Assembly: GCF_010179735.1 (NCBI RefSeq) | Contig: NZ_JAAEEH010000009.1 | Location: 21,674-85,673, forward strand | From: Anaerotalea alkaliphila | GTDB taxonomy: Bacteria > Bacillota > Clostridia > Lachnospirales > Vallitaleaceae | Length of the DNA: 64,000 nucleotides | Reading direction: 5' to 3' | In this document: positions 1 to 9,543 of the stretch, piece after piece | Layout: each line of letters opens with the position of its first letter | Position numbering within the stretch: the stretch's first letter is position 1 | Notes under the pieces: generated by a model | Told to the model about the DNA's origin: nothing | What the model saw: the letters and a program-made list of their open reading frames with translations, nothing else | Databases searched by the model: none | Program-made: the position numbers and the translations under genes

Positions 1-494
1 AACAGATCGACAAGAGCATGGTTTACATGTTCATTGTCAACGCGTCCTGCATGATGCTTGCTGTTCTGGGGTTGCTTGCGGTAGCCTATGAGCCGGCAAT
101 CCAGACGGCGTCGGTGCCGATGCTGCTGTTGGTTCAAACCGGGGTGGGCGCAACCTTTCTGACACCGCTCATTTCACTGCTGATCATCCTGGGAGCCGTA
201 TCCACCGGTGTCAATATGATCGCAGGGCTTGTGGCACGCATTGTGGATGCCGTTGAACGAAGGGACCGTGACGGGAACAGATCGGCGGCAAACCGCATGA
301 AGCGCAATACGGTCACCTCGCTGGTCGTCACATCCGCCACCTTCGGCATTGCCCAATTTGGCTTGATTCCGCTCATAGCAAAGGGTTATGCCTATTTGGG
401 CTATGCCACCCTGCTTGTTGTAGGCATTCCTTTTATCATCCATTTCATTTACAATGGCATGAAACCGGCACAGGTGGCTGCGGTGGAAGATTGA
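1..494 (+). CDS. YkvI-like multi-pass membrane protein, C-terminal part (5' end outside window)
   Basis: The reading frame is open from the first bases of the window, so the visible Met near position 18 is probably internal. About 160 residues are seen, almost all hydrophobic, with four or so membrane segments separated by a short basic cytoplasmic loop (roughly residues 78-95, rich in Arg, Asp and Asn). The order of helices and the ending resemble the last part of YkvI-type transporter-like proteins, which are about 350 residues. This family call is from general resemblance only. The stop codon overlaps the TTG start of the next gene, which suggests translational coupling. Substrate unknown. 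Confidence 0.5.
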   Translation, partial: QIDKSMVYMFIVNASCMMLAVLGLLAVAYEPAIQTASVPMLLLVQTGVGATFLTPLISLLIILGAVSTGVNMIAGLVARIVDAVERRDRDGNRSAANRMKRNTVTSLVVTSATFGIAQFGLIPLIAKGYAYLGYATLLVVGIPFIIHFIYNGMKPAQVAAVED

Positions 495-2200
495 GTTACA
501 GGCACATGCCGGTCAAGCGAAGCTTAGGGTTGCTTTCAAGTCAAGCCATACTCGTGGTGGTCTTCCATCTACTGTTCGTGCCGTTGATGGCATTCGGTTT
601 TGAGGCGGCGTTGCATGCTGCGGGGCTCAGTTATGTGACATTTGGGAATTTGGGCCGCTTCCTTCTGCATCCGGTAACACTGCTTTTTCTGGCAACCATT
701 TTAATCGTGTCAAGCGGTTTGATCCTGTTTGAAGATGTTTTCCTGAAGGAATATTTTTATGCGAGACGCATGGGCATCCGGGCCGAAGGGGGCGCGTTCT
801 TCTTCCATGCTGTTTCGCATGTGCTGAAAGCATTTGGGTCATGCAATTTGCGCGAGATTTCAAGCGCTTGGACCCGAATGATTGTCTTCAATCTGCCGCT
901 GATGGTATTCACCGTACGCACAAGCCGCTTTTTCGGATACCTGAAAGGCGAGCTGTCGGCGTTTTGGATTTGGGCGGTGATGCTTGCGGGGTACGCCCTT
1001 CTGGCCTGTTGGATGCACCGGAAACACCTTTTGCTGCTGCGGAGGTCCTTCGGTTGGAACGCCTTGCAGGCGGTGGCGTATTTGGCGGCTTATGCGGTGC
1101 TGATGGGCATCGCCGTCCTCATCATCTCGATTTCGGTTGAACGCCCCTTCGCCGTCGCTGCCTTGATCGCCGTCAGGAGCAGGGTCCACAGCTATTTTGT
1201 CCCCTTTTTGCTGATTGCCAGCACGCTGACCCAGTATGCCCGTTATGCCTTGGTTGGAGAAGAGTTGCTTGGCCTTTCGGAGTGTGATTTGAGAGTGGAC
1301 CAAAACGTCTCCTACAGGCAGCTGGTTTCCACGGCAACCAGGCGCATGGGGGTCTTGGGTCTCGTGTGCCTGCTTCTGTTCGATATCCATTCCTATGTGG
1401 GGATCCTGAAGAACGGTTCGGCGCTGGAGGTCAATGCGACCGACCAGATCCAAATAACTTCACACCGGGGCTATTCCTACGGTTATCCGGAGAACACGCT
1501 GCCGGCCATCGAACGCGCCATCGAGGCGTATGCCGATTCAGTGGAGGTGGATGTGCGGGCAACAAAAGACGGGGAGTTCGTATTGCTTCACGACGCGAGC
1601 CTGAAACGCACCACGGGCTTGGACAAATTCATTTGGGATGTCACTTACGATGAAATAAAATTTCTGGACGCCGGAAAATGGCGGGGCCTCGCATTTGAAG
1701 GCACGACGATTCCCACGTTGCGCCAGGTGTTCGACCTGGCCAAGGGCCGCGTGTTCCTCAATCTGGACCTCAAATATGTCAGTACACAACCCGATGTTGT
1801 GGAAAATTTGGTTGGCCTGATCCACGAATTCGAAATGGAATACCAGTGCATCGTCACCTCAACTTGCTTGCAATGCATTGAAGACATCAAGGCGGTGAAC
1901 CCCGGCATCCAAACAGGCTACATCACCTATCGGCTCACGCCTGCGCTCCTGAAGAATCCATCCATTGACGCCTTCAGCGTGAAGGGGAGCCTCGTGACCG
2001 GATCCGTCGTGGAGCAGGTCCATGCTTCCGGCAAAAAAATGCTGGTTTGGACAGTGAACTCGAAGCGGGACATTGAACGCCTCAGCCGGTTGGGCGTGGA
2101 CAACCTCATCACGGACCGCCCCGCATACGCCAAAGAAGTCCTTTTCCGATCGACCGGAAACCGCCATTTGGTTTCGCTGCTCAAGGTGGTCATGGAGTGA
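491..2200 (+). CDS. Membrane-anchored glycerophosphodiester phosphodiesterase
   Basis: A 569-residue protein with an N-terminal half of about six to eight membrane helices (residues ~15-310) and a C-terminal GDPD TIM-barrel domain (~320-560). The GDPD signature is clear: HRGYSYGYPENT, then EVDVRATKDGEFVLLHD, which supply the catalytic His pair and the metal-binding Glu and Asp. The family hydrolyses glycerophosphodiesters or polyglycerol-phosphate to glycerol-3-phosphate. Gram-positive relatives with the same membrane-plus-GDPD layout are thought to act on the outer membrane face or on lipoteichoic-type polymers; that role is inferred. The TTG start overlaps the preceding stop; an ATG 15 bases downstream is an alternative. 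The 3' end overlaps the convergent AraC gene by 11 bases. Confidence 0.88.
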   Translation: MSYRHMPVKRSLGLLSSQAILVVVFHLLFVPLMAFGFEAALHAAGLSYVTFGNLGRFLLHPVTLLFLATILIVSSGLILFEDVFLKEYFYARRMGIRAEGGAFFFHAVSHVLKAFGSCNLREISSAWTRMIVFNLPLMVFTVRTSRFFGYLKGELSAFWIWAVMLAGYALLACWMHRKHLLLLRRSFGWNALQAVAYLAAYAVLMGIAVLIISISVERPFAVAALIAVRSRVHSYFVPFLLIASTLTQYARYALVGEELLGLSECDLRVDQNVSYRQLVSTATRRMGVLGLVCLLLFDIHSYVGILKNGSALEVNATDQIQITSHRGYSYGYPENTLPAIERAIEAYADSVEVDVRATKDGEFVLLHDASLKRTTGLDKFIWDVTYDEIKFLDAGKWRGLAFEGTTIPTLRQVFDLAKGRVFLNLDLKYVSTQPDVVENLVGLIHEFEMEYQCIVTSTCLQCIEDIKAVNPGIQTGYITYRLTPALLKNPSIDAFSVKGSLVTGSVVEQVHASGKKMLVWTVNSKRDIERLSRLGVDNLITDRPAYAKEVLFRSTGNRHLVSLLKVVME

Positions 2201-3437
2201 GGTGGGTCCTCCCATATTCCGTCGGCGTCATGGAGGTCAGCTTCTTGAAGACGACGCTGAAATAGTTGGTGTTGCCAAAACCCACCGCCAAGGCGATGTC
2301 CGTGACGGAACCTGTCCCCTGCTCCAAAAGGAACTTGGCTTCCCCAATCCGGACCCTGCTGATGTATTCCGTCAGGTTCATGCCGGTTTCCTCCTTGAAG
2401 CGGGTGGACAAATGGGCGGGATGGACCGGGATGGCCTTTGCCACCAGGGGCAAGGTCAGGGGTTCCGCATAATGCAGGCGGATATGGTGGATGGCCTTTC
2501 GGACGAGCTTGCTGTAGCCGCCCAGGGCATGGCCCTTCACCAGATCGCAGTATTCCGAAATCATGTCCAGCGACAGGGCATGGAGGTCTGAAATGGTCTT
2601 TGTCTTTTCTATGAGGATGGCGAATCTTTCGGATATGCCGTGAAGGTCCGTTGGAGGGACACCGCTGTGCTCCGCCGCCAGACGGCACTGGGTGTTGATG
2701 ACGAAAGTCAGGTTCTTATACGCCCGCAAGGGGTTTTGGGGCACCCGATAGGCGCCGTTGAACTGGAAATTGCCCCAGACCTTCAAGGCTTCCTCCTTAA
2801 GGCCCATTTCGATGGCATGCATCAGCTTCTTTTCCGTCCGGTAGCGGACGTCGATTTGGGAAGGGACCTCTTCGGCAGGGGACAGTTCCGGACCGTCGGC
2901 GAGGTTGGGGGACAGGTGCCCGGAAAGGATCTGCCCGTCGGCCAAATCGGTGTTGTAGAGGTTGACGAGCAGCGTGCCAAGGTTCATGTAGTAGCGGCTG
3001 TCGATGATGGTCAGCGTCCGGTAGAAATCCCGGATCTTCCTGCGGCCCGGGCCCATGTGGCCCGTGGCATCCAAAACGCCGGCCACGAGAAGGTCGTCAG
3101 GGGTGCGGGTGAGGAAGGGGCCGACGATGACGGTGCCGAGGTACCGTCCGGCCCGGAAAATGCCTGCGCCCAGGTACTCCAAATGGTCGCCGGTGGCCAG
3201 GTGGTGGTAGGTATGGGGGGGCATGTCCCGCAGCACGTCCCGGATGTGGAGGCGGAGGGCCTCCCTGCCAGCAACGAAGGGCTCCGGCAGTTCCTGGTTG
3301 ACCAGGGCGAGGACCGGTCGGTTTCCGGCATCGACCACCTCGATGTTCAGGTCCAGCAGGTTGTGCAAAAGCATGCTGGTCTTTGTAAGCGTATCAAGAA
3401 GCTCTTCGTTGAGACGGTCCAAGGCCGGTCCCTCCAT
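2190..3437 (-). CDS. AraC-family transcriptional regulator with N-terminal sensor domain
   Basis: 415 residues. The last ~100 residues are a two-helix-turn-helix AraC domain (HLSTRFKEETGMNLTEYI, then DIALAVGFGNTNYFSVVFKK). The first ~170 residues form a separate sensory domain resembling the GAF/PocR-like ligand-binding part seen in YSIRK-type AraC regulators, not a cupin. It diverges from the GH3 glycosidase gene at 3599, so a plausible role is to control that gene in response to a sugar; this is inference from position. No convincing ribosome site precedes the ATG, so the start is uncertain. Confidence 0.85.
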   Translation of the reverse strand: MEGPALDRLNEELLDTLTKTSMLLHNLLDLNIEVVDAGNRPVLALVNQELPEPFVAGREALRLHIRDVLRDMPPHTYHHLATGDHLEYLGAGIFRAGRYLGTVIVGPFLTRTPDDLLVAGVLDATGHMGPGRRKIRDFYRTLTIIDSRYYMNLGTLLVNLYNTDLADGQILSGHLSPNLADGPELSPAEEVPSQIDVRYRTEKKLMHAIEMGLKEEALKVWGNFQFNGAYRVPQNPLRAYKNLTFVINTQCRLAAEHSGVPPTDLHGISERFAILIEKTKTISDLHALSLDMISEYCDLVKGHALGGYSKLVRKAIHHIRLHYAEPLTLPLVAKAIPVHPAHLSTRFKEETGMNLTEYISRVRIGEAKFLLEQGTGSVTDIALAVGFGNTNYFSVVFKKLTSMTPTEYGRTHLTP

Positions 3438-3549
3438 GCAATGGCAACAATTTTTACGGTGACACCTATGATTTTACCAACAAAACCGCCAAAGGACAAT
3501 AATATTTGATGAAACCCCAAAATTATTGAAGAGGCCCTCCCCATCTTTA

Positions 3550-3558
3550 TGGTATAGT
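3550..3558 (+). promoter_or_regulatory. Extended -10 promoter for the GH3 gene
   Basis: TG-G-TATAGT lies about 40 bases before the chosen ATG, with no good -35 at the normal distance, as expected of extended -10 promoters. It shows that a longer GTG-started frame beginning at 3557 cannot be the real start. Confidence 0.5.
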
Positions 3559-3598
3559 GTCTTCAAACAATATCGGCAGGAGCAGGAAAGGGGACACT

Positions 3599-5710
3599 AT
3601 GGAGCAGTTGAAATTGGAAACACGCGTCAAAAGCCTGATCGAGGCGGACGGATACAAGTTCAAGGACTTGAACGGCAACGGCAGGCTGGATCCTTATGAA
3701 GATTGGCGCCTAAGCCCCAGGGAGCGGGCAGAAAACCTGGTGTCCCTCATGGATTTGGACGAAAAGGTCGGCATGATGCTCATCAACACCCGGTTCATGG
3801 GCCTGACCCAACAGGACAAGAGCAAGACCAGCCACAACGGCATCCTGGACGAAGCCATTGTGGAAAAAGGGGAAACCATCTTCACCCAGGAGAAGAAATA
3901 CGGAACGACACACACCATCGAAGAACGGAAGCTGCGCCACTTCATCTTGAGGGAAAACTACAGCCCCCGGGACCTGGCGGAGTTCATCAACACCGTCAAC
4001 GAAGTGTGCGAAGGCACCCGTCTGGGCATCCCCTGCATTTTCGCCTCCAATTCAAGAAACGAAAATGCGGAGCCGGTGTTCGGCATGAACGATGCGGCGG
4101 GCATCTTTTCCACCTGGCCCGGCACCCTGGGTCTTGCCGCGGCCGCCAAAGGTGACATCGCCAACGGCGGGGACGCGTCCCTCATCAGCGGATTTGCCGC
4201 CATCGCCGGAAAGGAATGGCTGGCGACGGGCATCCGCAAAGGCTACATGTACATGGCGGATGTGACGACGGATCCCCGGTGGCAGAGGATTTACGGCACC
4301 TTCGGGGAAGATCCGGAATTCATCTCTGATGCCATCGGACGCCTCATCGAAGGTTTCCAGGGAACGACCCTTGACAAGGACAGCATCGCCATGACCACCA
4401 AGCATTTCCCCGGGGGCGGTCCCCGGGAAAACGGCTTCGACCCCCACTACAAGGAGGGGAAATGGAACGTGTATCCCACCCCCGGAAGCCTGGAAAAGTA
4501 CCACCTGCCTCCCTTTGCTGCGGCGGCGGCCCACGGCACAGCCTCCTTCATGCCCTACTACTCGGCCCCCAGCATCAAAAGAAGCGTGGTGCAGGAGTTC
4601 CAGGGCGAGGACATCCCTTTTGAGGAAACGGGGTTCGCCTTCAACCACTATTTCCTGAACCACATCCTACGGGGCAAGCTGGGCTTTACAGGTTACATCA
4701 ACAGCGACAGCGGCATCACGTCCAAAATGTGCTGGGGTGTGGAGGAGCTGAGCGAGGCGGAACGCTTCGCCAAGGCCGTCAACGCGGGCACGGACCTGGT
4801 GGCCGACACCAACGACATCGAGAACCTGAAGAAGGCCGTGGAAAACGGGTGGATCAGCGAAAAGCGCATCAATGAAGCCAATGTACGCCTTCTGGAGGAA
4901 ATGTTCACCCTGGGCCTGTTCGACGACAGGACCTATGTGTCCCCGGAGGCTGCGGAAGCCTTCATCAGCACTCCGGAGCACTGGGAAGCGGCCTATGCGG
5001 CCCACAAGAAATCCGTCACCGTGCTGAAAAACTCTGGCAACACCCTGCCTTTGACCCAGGAGAAGCTGAAGGGCAAAAAGGTGTACGTGGAGCTGTTCCA
5101 CAAGAAGCCGGAAGGTGCAGCGAAGTATGGGGAGCAGGCGAGGAAGGAGTGCCGCGAACTGGACCTTTTCGACATGACGGACAACCATGAGGAGGCGGAC
5201 TACGCCATCCTGTTCCTGAAGCCCCAGTCCGGCGACTACTTCAACGCCACCCCCGGCCTACTGGAGCTGGAAATCTGTGAGAACAAAACCCTCAAGGCGA
5301 TGGACGGCACGGAGTACCAGGAAACCACCCTGCAGGACATGGAACGGCTCAAGGCCATTGTGGAGAACGTGAAGGGCAGGGGCGGCAAGGTTGTCATCAG
5401 CGTCAACTTCACGCTTCCCTGGATCGTGGGCGGCATCGAGCCCCTGGCGGACGCTTTGCTGGCGGGCTACGACACCTTCTACAACGCCCAATTTGAAGTG
5501 ATGGCAGGCCGCCAGGAACCCAGCGGCGTCCTGCCCCTGACCCTGCCTGCCGGCGACCATGTCATCGCCGTAGATGAAAACGGCGTCTGTGTCTCCAGAA
5601 ACGACGTGCCGGGTTACGACAAGGACCTGTACATGCCGGAAGGCATGCGCTACGCCTACAAGGACAGCGACGGCAACGTCTACAGGATGGGGCACGGGCT
5701 GAAGTACTGA
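3599..5710 (+). CDS. Glycoside hydrolase family 3 (beta-glucosidase/xylosidase type)
   Basis: 703 residues, no signal peptide, so intracellular. GH3 enzymes are retaining exo-glycosidases that remove non-reducing terminal sugars. The N-terminal TIM-barrel (about residues 60-400) carries KHFPGGG and the nucleophile motif INSDSGIT with Asp370; the C-terminal alpha/beta sandwich follows (about 430-680). Residues 23-34 (DLNGNGRLDPYE) match an EF-hand calcium loop. The start at 3599 is set by AGGAAAGGGG about six bases upstream and by the promoter at 3550. The gene faces away from an AraC regulator and ends in a strong terminator. Substrate specificity cannot be read from sequence. Confidence 0.9.
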   Translation: MEQLKLETRVKSLIEADGYKFKDLNGNGRLDPYEDWRLSPRERAENLVSLMDLDEKVGMMLINTRFMGLTQQDKSKTSHNGILDEAIVEKGETIFTQEKKYGTTHTIEERKLRHFILRENYSPRDLAEFINTVNEVCEGTRLGIPCIFASNSRNENAEPVFGMNDAAGIFSTWPGTLGLAAAAKGDIANGGDASLISGFAAIAGKEWLATGIRKGYMYMADVTTDPRWQRIYGTFGEDPEFISDAIGRLIEGFQGTTLDKDSIAMTTKHFPGGGPRENGFDPHYKEGKWNVYPTPGSLEKYHLPPFAAAAAHGTASFMPYYSAPSIKRSVVQEFQGEDIPFEETGFAFNHYFLNHILRGKLGFTGYINSDSGITSKMCWGVEELSEAERFAKAVNAGTDLVADTNDIENLKKAVENGWISEKRINEANVRLLEEMFTLGLFDDRTYVSPEAAEAFISTPEHWEAAYAAHKKSVTVLKNSGNTLPLTQEKLKGKKVYVELFHKKPEGAAKYGEQARKECRELDLFDMTDNHEEADYAILFLKPQSGDYFNATPGLLELEICENKTLKAMDGTEYQETTLQDMERLKAIVENVKGRGGKVVISVNFTLPWIVGGIEPLADALLAGYDTFYNAQFEVMAGRQEPSGVLPLTLPAGDHVIAVDENGVCVSRNDVPGYDKDLYMPEGMRYAYKDSDGNVYRMGHGLKY

Positions 5711-5716
5711 TACGAG

Positions 5717-5744
5717 AAAAGCCGCCACGGTTGTGGCGGCTTTT
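5717..5744. terminator. Bidirectional terminator between GH3 and sdaAA
   Basis: Perfect 12-bp stem (AAAAGCCGCCAC / GTGGCGGCTTTT) with a four-base loop, A-run on one side and T-run on the other, so it can serve both converging genes. Confidence 0.85.
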
Positions 5745-5762
5745 GACTTTGCCGGCTTTTCT

Positions 5763-6644
5763 TCAGTTGTAGATCCGGCTGCAGAGCGAGCAGGCCGTTG
5801 GTGTGGCGGCCAGGCCGCCGAGGGCAGTCTCCCGGAGTTCCATGGGCATCTTCTTGCCCACCCTGTAGGCCGCATCGACCACTTCGTCGAAGGGTACGAT
5901 GCTCGGGATGCCGGCCAGGGAGATTTCGGCGCTGAGCAGGGCGTTGGCCACCCCGATGGCATTCCTTTTCTGGCAGGGGGATTCCACGAGGCCCGCAATG
6001 GGGTCGCAGACAAGGCCCATGACATTCTTGAGCGCCACCGCCGCCGCGTCCAGCGCCTGCCGGGGACTCCCCCCCAGCACGGATACGATTCCCGCAGCCG
6101 CCATGGCCGCCGCAGAGCCCGTCTCGGCCTGGCAGCCGCCCTCGGCACCCGACACAGTGGCATTGCGCATGATGATCAGGCCGATGGCACCGGCGACGAA
6201 GAGGGCATCGAGGATCTGCTCTTCATCCCAACCGTAGGCTTCCGCCGTCGTCAGCACGGCTCCCGGCAGGATGCCGCAGGACCCCGCCGTAGGCGCGGCG
6301 ACGATCAGGCCCATGGAAGCGTTCACCTCCATCACACCCATGGCCGCGGCCATGGCTTTTGATATCCGCGTGCCGCAGACGGTCTTGCCCGATTGCATCC
6401 GCGCATGCAGTTTTTGCGCTTCCCCCCCGATCAGTCCGCCCATGGAGTGCAGGGTTTCGTTCTTTGCACGTTCGACGGCATTCTTCATGACCACATAGTT
6501 CAGCTTCATCTCCTCGCGGATGTTTTCTTCGCTCCTCCCGGAAAGTTCGACCTCCCGTTCGATGCACACCTGGGCCATCGACTTGCCCGTTTCCATGCAG
6601 AGGGCTTCCAGCTCGCTGCCGTTCTTGAAATTCATATCCGTCAC
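5763..6644 (-). CDS. sdaAA: L-serine dehydratase, iron-sulfur-dependent, alpha subunit
   Basis: 293 residues, the usual length for the separate alpha subunit. With the beta subunit it converts L-serine to pyruvate and ammonia through an oxygen-sensitive [4Fe-4S] cluster. Family motifs are visible: SMGLIVAAPTAGSCGILPG, VSGAEGGCQAETGSAAAMAA and VCDPIAGLVESPC, supplying the cluster cysteines. It lies 9 bases after sdaAB in a leftward operon headed by the serine transporter gene. The GTG at 6644 and the ATG at 6635 are both possible starts. Confidence 0.95.
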   Translation of the reverse strand: MTDMNFKNGSELEALCMETGKSMAQVCIEREVELSGRSEENIREEMKLNYVVMKNAVERAKNETLHSMGGLIGGEAQKLHARMQSGKTVCGTRISKAMAAAMGVMEVNASMGLIVAAPTAGSCGILPGAVLTTAEAYGWDEEQILDALFVAGAIGLIIMRNATVSGAEGGCQAETGSAAAMAAAGIVSVLGGSPRQALDAAAVALKNVMGLVCDPIAGLVESPCQKRNAIGVANALLSAEISLAGIPSIVPFDEVVDAAYRVGKKMPMELRETALGGLAATPTACSLCSRIYN

Positions 6645-6653
6645 CCGCCTTTT

Positions 6654-7334
6654 CTATCGAAGGGACACAATGAATGCGTCCTTGATCAAATCCCGTTTTT
6701 CCTTGATCTTTTCCACCGCGGAAGCTGAAATCTCCTCATCGGCTTCTATGACCGTATACGCGACATTCCCCTTTTCCTCCCGATAGATCCGCATGAACGC
6801 CACGTTGATCTCTTCGGAAGCGATGCATTGGGTGATGTGGGCGGCCACACCCGGCACATCCCGCTGCTTGACGATCAAGGTGTAGAATTCCCCTGTGAAC
6901 TCCACACGGAGTCCGTTCAGCTGCACGATGTTGATGCTCCCGCCGCCGATGGATTCGCCGATGACCTCCACCTGGACCCCCGCCTCATTGGTGATGAGCA
7001 TCTTCACGGTGTTGGGATGGTAGTCGTCCCCCAGGTCCGTAGGGATGAACGAATAGGAGATCCCTTCTTCCTTTGCCTTGGCATAGGCATCCACAATGCG
7101 GGGGTCCTCCGTGGAGTAGCCCAGGATGCCCCCCAGGAGCGCCCTGTCGGTGCCATGTCCCTTGTAGGTCTTGGAGAAGGAGCCATGGAGGAAGAATTGC
7201 ACTTCCTTGATCCTGCCCTTGACGATTTTCCGTCCCACCAGCGCAATCCTGGCCGCGCCTGCCGTATGGGAACTGGAAGGGCCGACCATCCGCGGCCCGA
7301 TCGCATCGAAAACACTCAAATTTTTTGCTGCCAT
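6654..7334 (-). CDS. sdaAB: L-serine dehydratase, iron-sulfur-dependent, beta subunit
   Basis: 226 residues. The N-terminal part has the family SdaAB signature (VFDAIGPRMVGPSSSHTAGAAR) and the C-terminal part, from about residue 150, is an ACT domain (FTGEFYTLIVKQRDVPGVAAHI), the usual serine-sensing module. An ATG two codons upstream (7340) abuts the AAGAGGG ribosome site with no spacer, so the second ATG at 7334, six bases away, is the better start. It forms the dehydratase with the next gene, sdaAA. Confidence 0.95.
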   Translation of the reverse strand: MAAKNLSVFDAIGPRMVGPSSSHTAGAARIALVGRKIVKGRIKEVQFFLHGSFSKTYKGHGTDRALLGGILGYSTEDPRIVDAYAKAKEEGISYSFIPTDLGDDYHPNTVKMLITNEAGVQVEVIGESIGGGSINIVQLNGLRVEFTGEFYTLIVKQRDVPGVAAHITQCIASEEINVAFMRIYREEKGNVAYTVIEADEEISASAVEKIKEKRDLIKDAFIVSLR

Positions 7335-7379
7335 AACCATCCCTCTTTCTTCCGCAACCGGAATCCTTGCTTATGAAGA

Positions 7380-7407
7380 AGGACAGCCTTCCTTTTCCGG
7401 CTGTCCT
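7380..7407 (-). terminator. Hairpin between sstT and sdaAB
   Basis: AGGACAGCC / GGCTGTCCT, 9-bp stem with a ten-base loop, in the 83-base gap. The T-run afterwards is poor, so it more likely tunes or stabilises sstT mRNA than stops all transcription. Confidence 0.5.
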
Positions 7408-7417
7408 CTCGAAGCTG

Positions 7418-8668
7418 TCAGTTGGTTTGCACTTTTTTCTTTCTCCAGTAGGTGATGTTCTTCCCTTCCTTGCGCCACTCGGCAAATTCGGCGGTGGCGG
7501 TGAGCAACACATCCGTCGAGGAGTTCAGGGCCGTCTCTGCGGAGTCCTGAATGACGCCTACGATGAAGCCGACACCGACGACCTGCATGGCCACGTCGTT
7601 CGGTATGCCGAAGAGGCTGCAGGCCAGGGGGATCAGCAGCAGGGAACCACCCGCCACACCCGATGTGCCGCAGGCGCTGACGGCAGCCACGATGCTCAGG
7701 AGGACGGCTGTGCCGAAGTCCACGGAAAGCCCATACGTGTTGACCGCGGCAAGGGTCATGACGGTGATGGTCACCGCGGCACCGGCCATGTTGATGGTGG
7801 CGCCCAGGGGGATGGAGACGGAGTAGGTGTCCTTGTCCAGACCCAGCTCGTCGCACAGGCTCATGTTCACCGGAATGTTGGCTGCGGAGCTGCGGGTGAA
7901 GAATGCCGTGATGCCGCTATCCTTCAGGCATTTGAACACAAGGGGATAGGGGTTTTGCCGTATGTTGACGAAGACGATCAGCGGGTTGACGACAAGGGCG
8001 ACGAACAGCATGGCGCCGAGGAGGACCAGGATCAGACTGCCGTAGCCAAGAAGGGCGCTGGCCCCGCTTTCCGCGATGGTGCTGAACACAAGACCCATGA
8101 TTCCCAGGGGAGCGAAGCCGATGACCCAGCGGACCACTTGGGAAAGGGCATCGGAAATGTTGTTGAACACGGTTTTCGTCGTGTCCGGTGCCTTCTGCAG
8201 GGCAAGACCCAGAAGTACGGCCCATGCGAGGATGCCGATGTAATTGGCATTGAACAGTGCCTTAACCGGGTTGTCGACGATGTTCATCAGAAGCGTCTTC
8301 AGGACTTCCGTGACACCCCCCGGAGGTGTGAGGTTCTCGACGCCGGCCGTAAGCGTCAGATGCACGGGGAAAAGGAAGCTGGCGGCAACTGCCGTGAGGC
8401 CCGCCAGAAAGGTTCCCAGGAGATACAATCCGATGATGCGTTTCATGTTGGTCTTGTTGCCGTGCTTGTGCTGCGCGATTGCCGAGATGACCAGGAAGAA
8501 CACCAGGATCGGCGCCACACCCTTCAAGGCGTTTACGAACAGCGACCCGAAGATCGCCACAGGGGCGGCCACATCTGGGATGGCCAAAGCCAGGATGATG
8601 CCGACCGCCAGACCGATGATGATCCTCTTGACCAAACTCATTTGATTCCATTTCTTGATTAATTGCAT
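7418..8668 (-). CDS. sstT: Sodium:serine/threonine symporter
   Basis: 416 residues, a dicarboxylate/amino-acid:cation symporter (DAACS) family member with about eight membrane helices plus re-entrant loops. The family serine-rich stretch ([12 protein letters not shown]) and the transport motif ([20 protein letters not shown]) are present, and the overall match is to SstT. It imports serine with sodium. AGAAGGAGT precedes the ATG. It heads the sstT-sdaAB-sdaAA transcription unit, so imported serine is fed directly to deamination. Confidence 0.93.
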   Translation of the reverse strand: MQLIKKWNQMSLVKRIIIGLAVGIILALAIPDVAAPVAIFGSLFVNALKGVAPILVFFLVISAIAQHKHGNKTNMKRIIGLYLLGTFLAGLTAVAASFLFPVHLTLTAGVENLTPPGGVTEVLKTLLMNIVDNPVKALFNANYIGILAWAVLLGLALQKAPDTTKTVFNNISDALSQVVRWVIGFAPLGIMGLVFSTIAESGASALLGYGSLILVLLGAMLFVALVVNPLIVFVNIRQNPYPLVFKCLKDSGITAFFTRSSAANIPVNMSLCDELGLDKDTYSVSIPLGATINMAGAAVTITVMTLAAVNTYGLSVDFGTAVLLSIVAAVSACGTSGVAGGSLLLIPLACSLFGIPNDVAMQVVGVGFIVGVIQDSAETALNSSTDVLLTATAEFAEWRKEGKNITYWRKKKVQTN

Positions 8669-8730
8669 CCTTTGTACTCCTTCTCTTGTTAGCGGTTTAC
8701 TTGCTCCCTACTGTGAGAAACTTTGGTTAT

Positions 8731-8787
8731 TGTGATAAATTATCCTCTTCATGCAATAATATTATCATATTGCAAAAGTCTTTGCAA
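8731..8787 (-). promoter_or_regulatory. Operator-like region upstream of sstT
   Basis: This A+T-rich stretch holds GTGATAAATTATC, an inverted repeat TGCAATA-N9-TATTGCA (8752-8774) and another, TTGCAAA-AGTC-TTTGCAA (8770-8787). GTGATAA/TTATCA-type half sites recur in the long palindrome before the adjacent regulator gene, suggesting binding by that regulator. Confidence 0.45.
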
Positions 8788-8856
8788 GCACTTATGTAAA
8801 ATATGGCGATTTTTATAAAAAAGAGGCCTTTTGCTGTGCGTTTTGCACAAGTTGGA

Positions 8857-9525
8857 TCACCTTATCTTGCTCAAATATCTGTATACGGTGGCGTCGGAGA
8901 CGTTGAGGTATTTGGCCACCCGGCTCACCTCACCCTTCAGCAGGAAGACGCCCTTTTCGTTGAGCTGGCGGACGATTTCAATCTTTTCATCAGGCGACAT
9001 CCGGCCGGGCGTCACCCCATACTCGCTGACGATCGATTCGATGGACGAGGCGGTCAAGTCTTCCAGGGACTCCCCGAAGTTCTCGTCCACCCGGCCGGGC
9101 TGTTCCGGGAGGGGCTCCTGGCCGAAAACATCTTCTTCCAAGTCGTAATTGATGATCTGGCGCAGCTTTTTGTCCAGGTCCATATAGACGGACATGTCGA
9201 TGTTCGTGCACAAGAGCCCGATCAGTTCGCTGCGGTCGTTCTTCAGATAGAAGGTGGAGGATTTGAGAAGGTTGCCGCTCTTTGACTTGCCGGTGTAGTT
9301 GGTGACGAAATCCTCCTTTTCATACCGCTTGTTTTTGATCACGCTGAGCACCAGGTCCGTCACCGGGCCTCCGGGTTTTCTGCCGCTGATATGGCCGTTC
9401 TCTATGGCGACGATGGAATTGTCGTAATTTTTCAAGTCATGCAGGACAACCTCGGCGTTGGGGCCGAGCACCTTCCCCAGGAATTTGACGAGAGGAATCA
9501 TTTCGCGGATATCATTGCATCGCAT
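8857..9525 (-). CDS. YheO-type PAS/helix-turn-helix transcriptional regulator
   Basis: 222 residues. The N-terminal ~115 residues match the YheO-like PAS domain (FLGKVLGPNAEVVLHDL, then NGHISGRKPGGPVTDLVL). The C-terminal ~60 residues form a helix-turn-helix (EIVRQLNEKGVFLLKGEVSRVAKYLNVSDATVYRYL). Members of this family control amino-acid and sulfur metabolism genes. Directly upstream of sstT-sdaAB-sdaAA and in the same direction, it is the likely regulator of serine use; ligand unknown. Its own promoter lies inside a long palindrome, suggesting autoregulation. Confidence 0.85.
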   Translation of the reverse strand: MRCNDIREMIPLVKFLGKVLGPNAEVVLHDLKNYDNSIVAIENGHISGRKPGGPVTDLVLSVIKNKRYEKEDFVTNYTGKSKSGNLLKSSTFYLKNDRSELIGLLCTNIDMSVYMDLDKKLRQIINYDLEEDVFGQEPLPEQPGRVDENFGESLEDLTASSIESIVSEYGVTPGRMSPDEKIEIVRQLNEKGVFLLKGEVSRVAKYLNVSDATVYRYLSKIR

Positions 9526-9543
9526 CGTTTCCCTCCTTTCTTT

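Noticed and set aside
3557..3598. Upstream GTG start for the GH3 gene
   Set aside because: The GTG overlaps the -10 box of the likely promoter; the ATG at 3599 has a good ribosome site.
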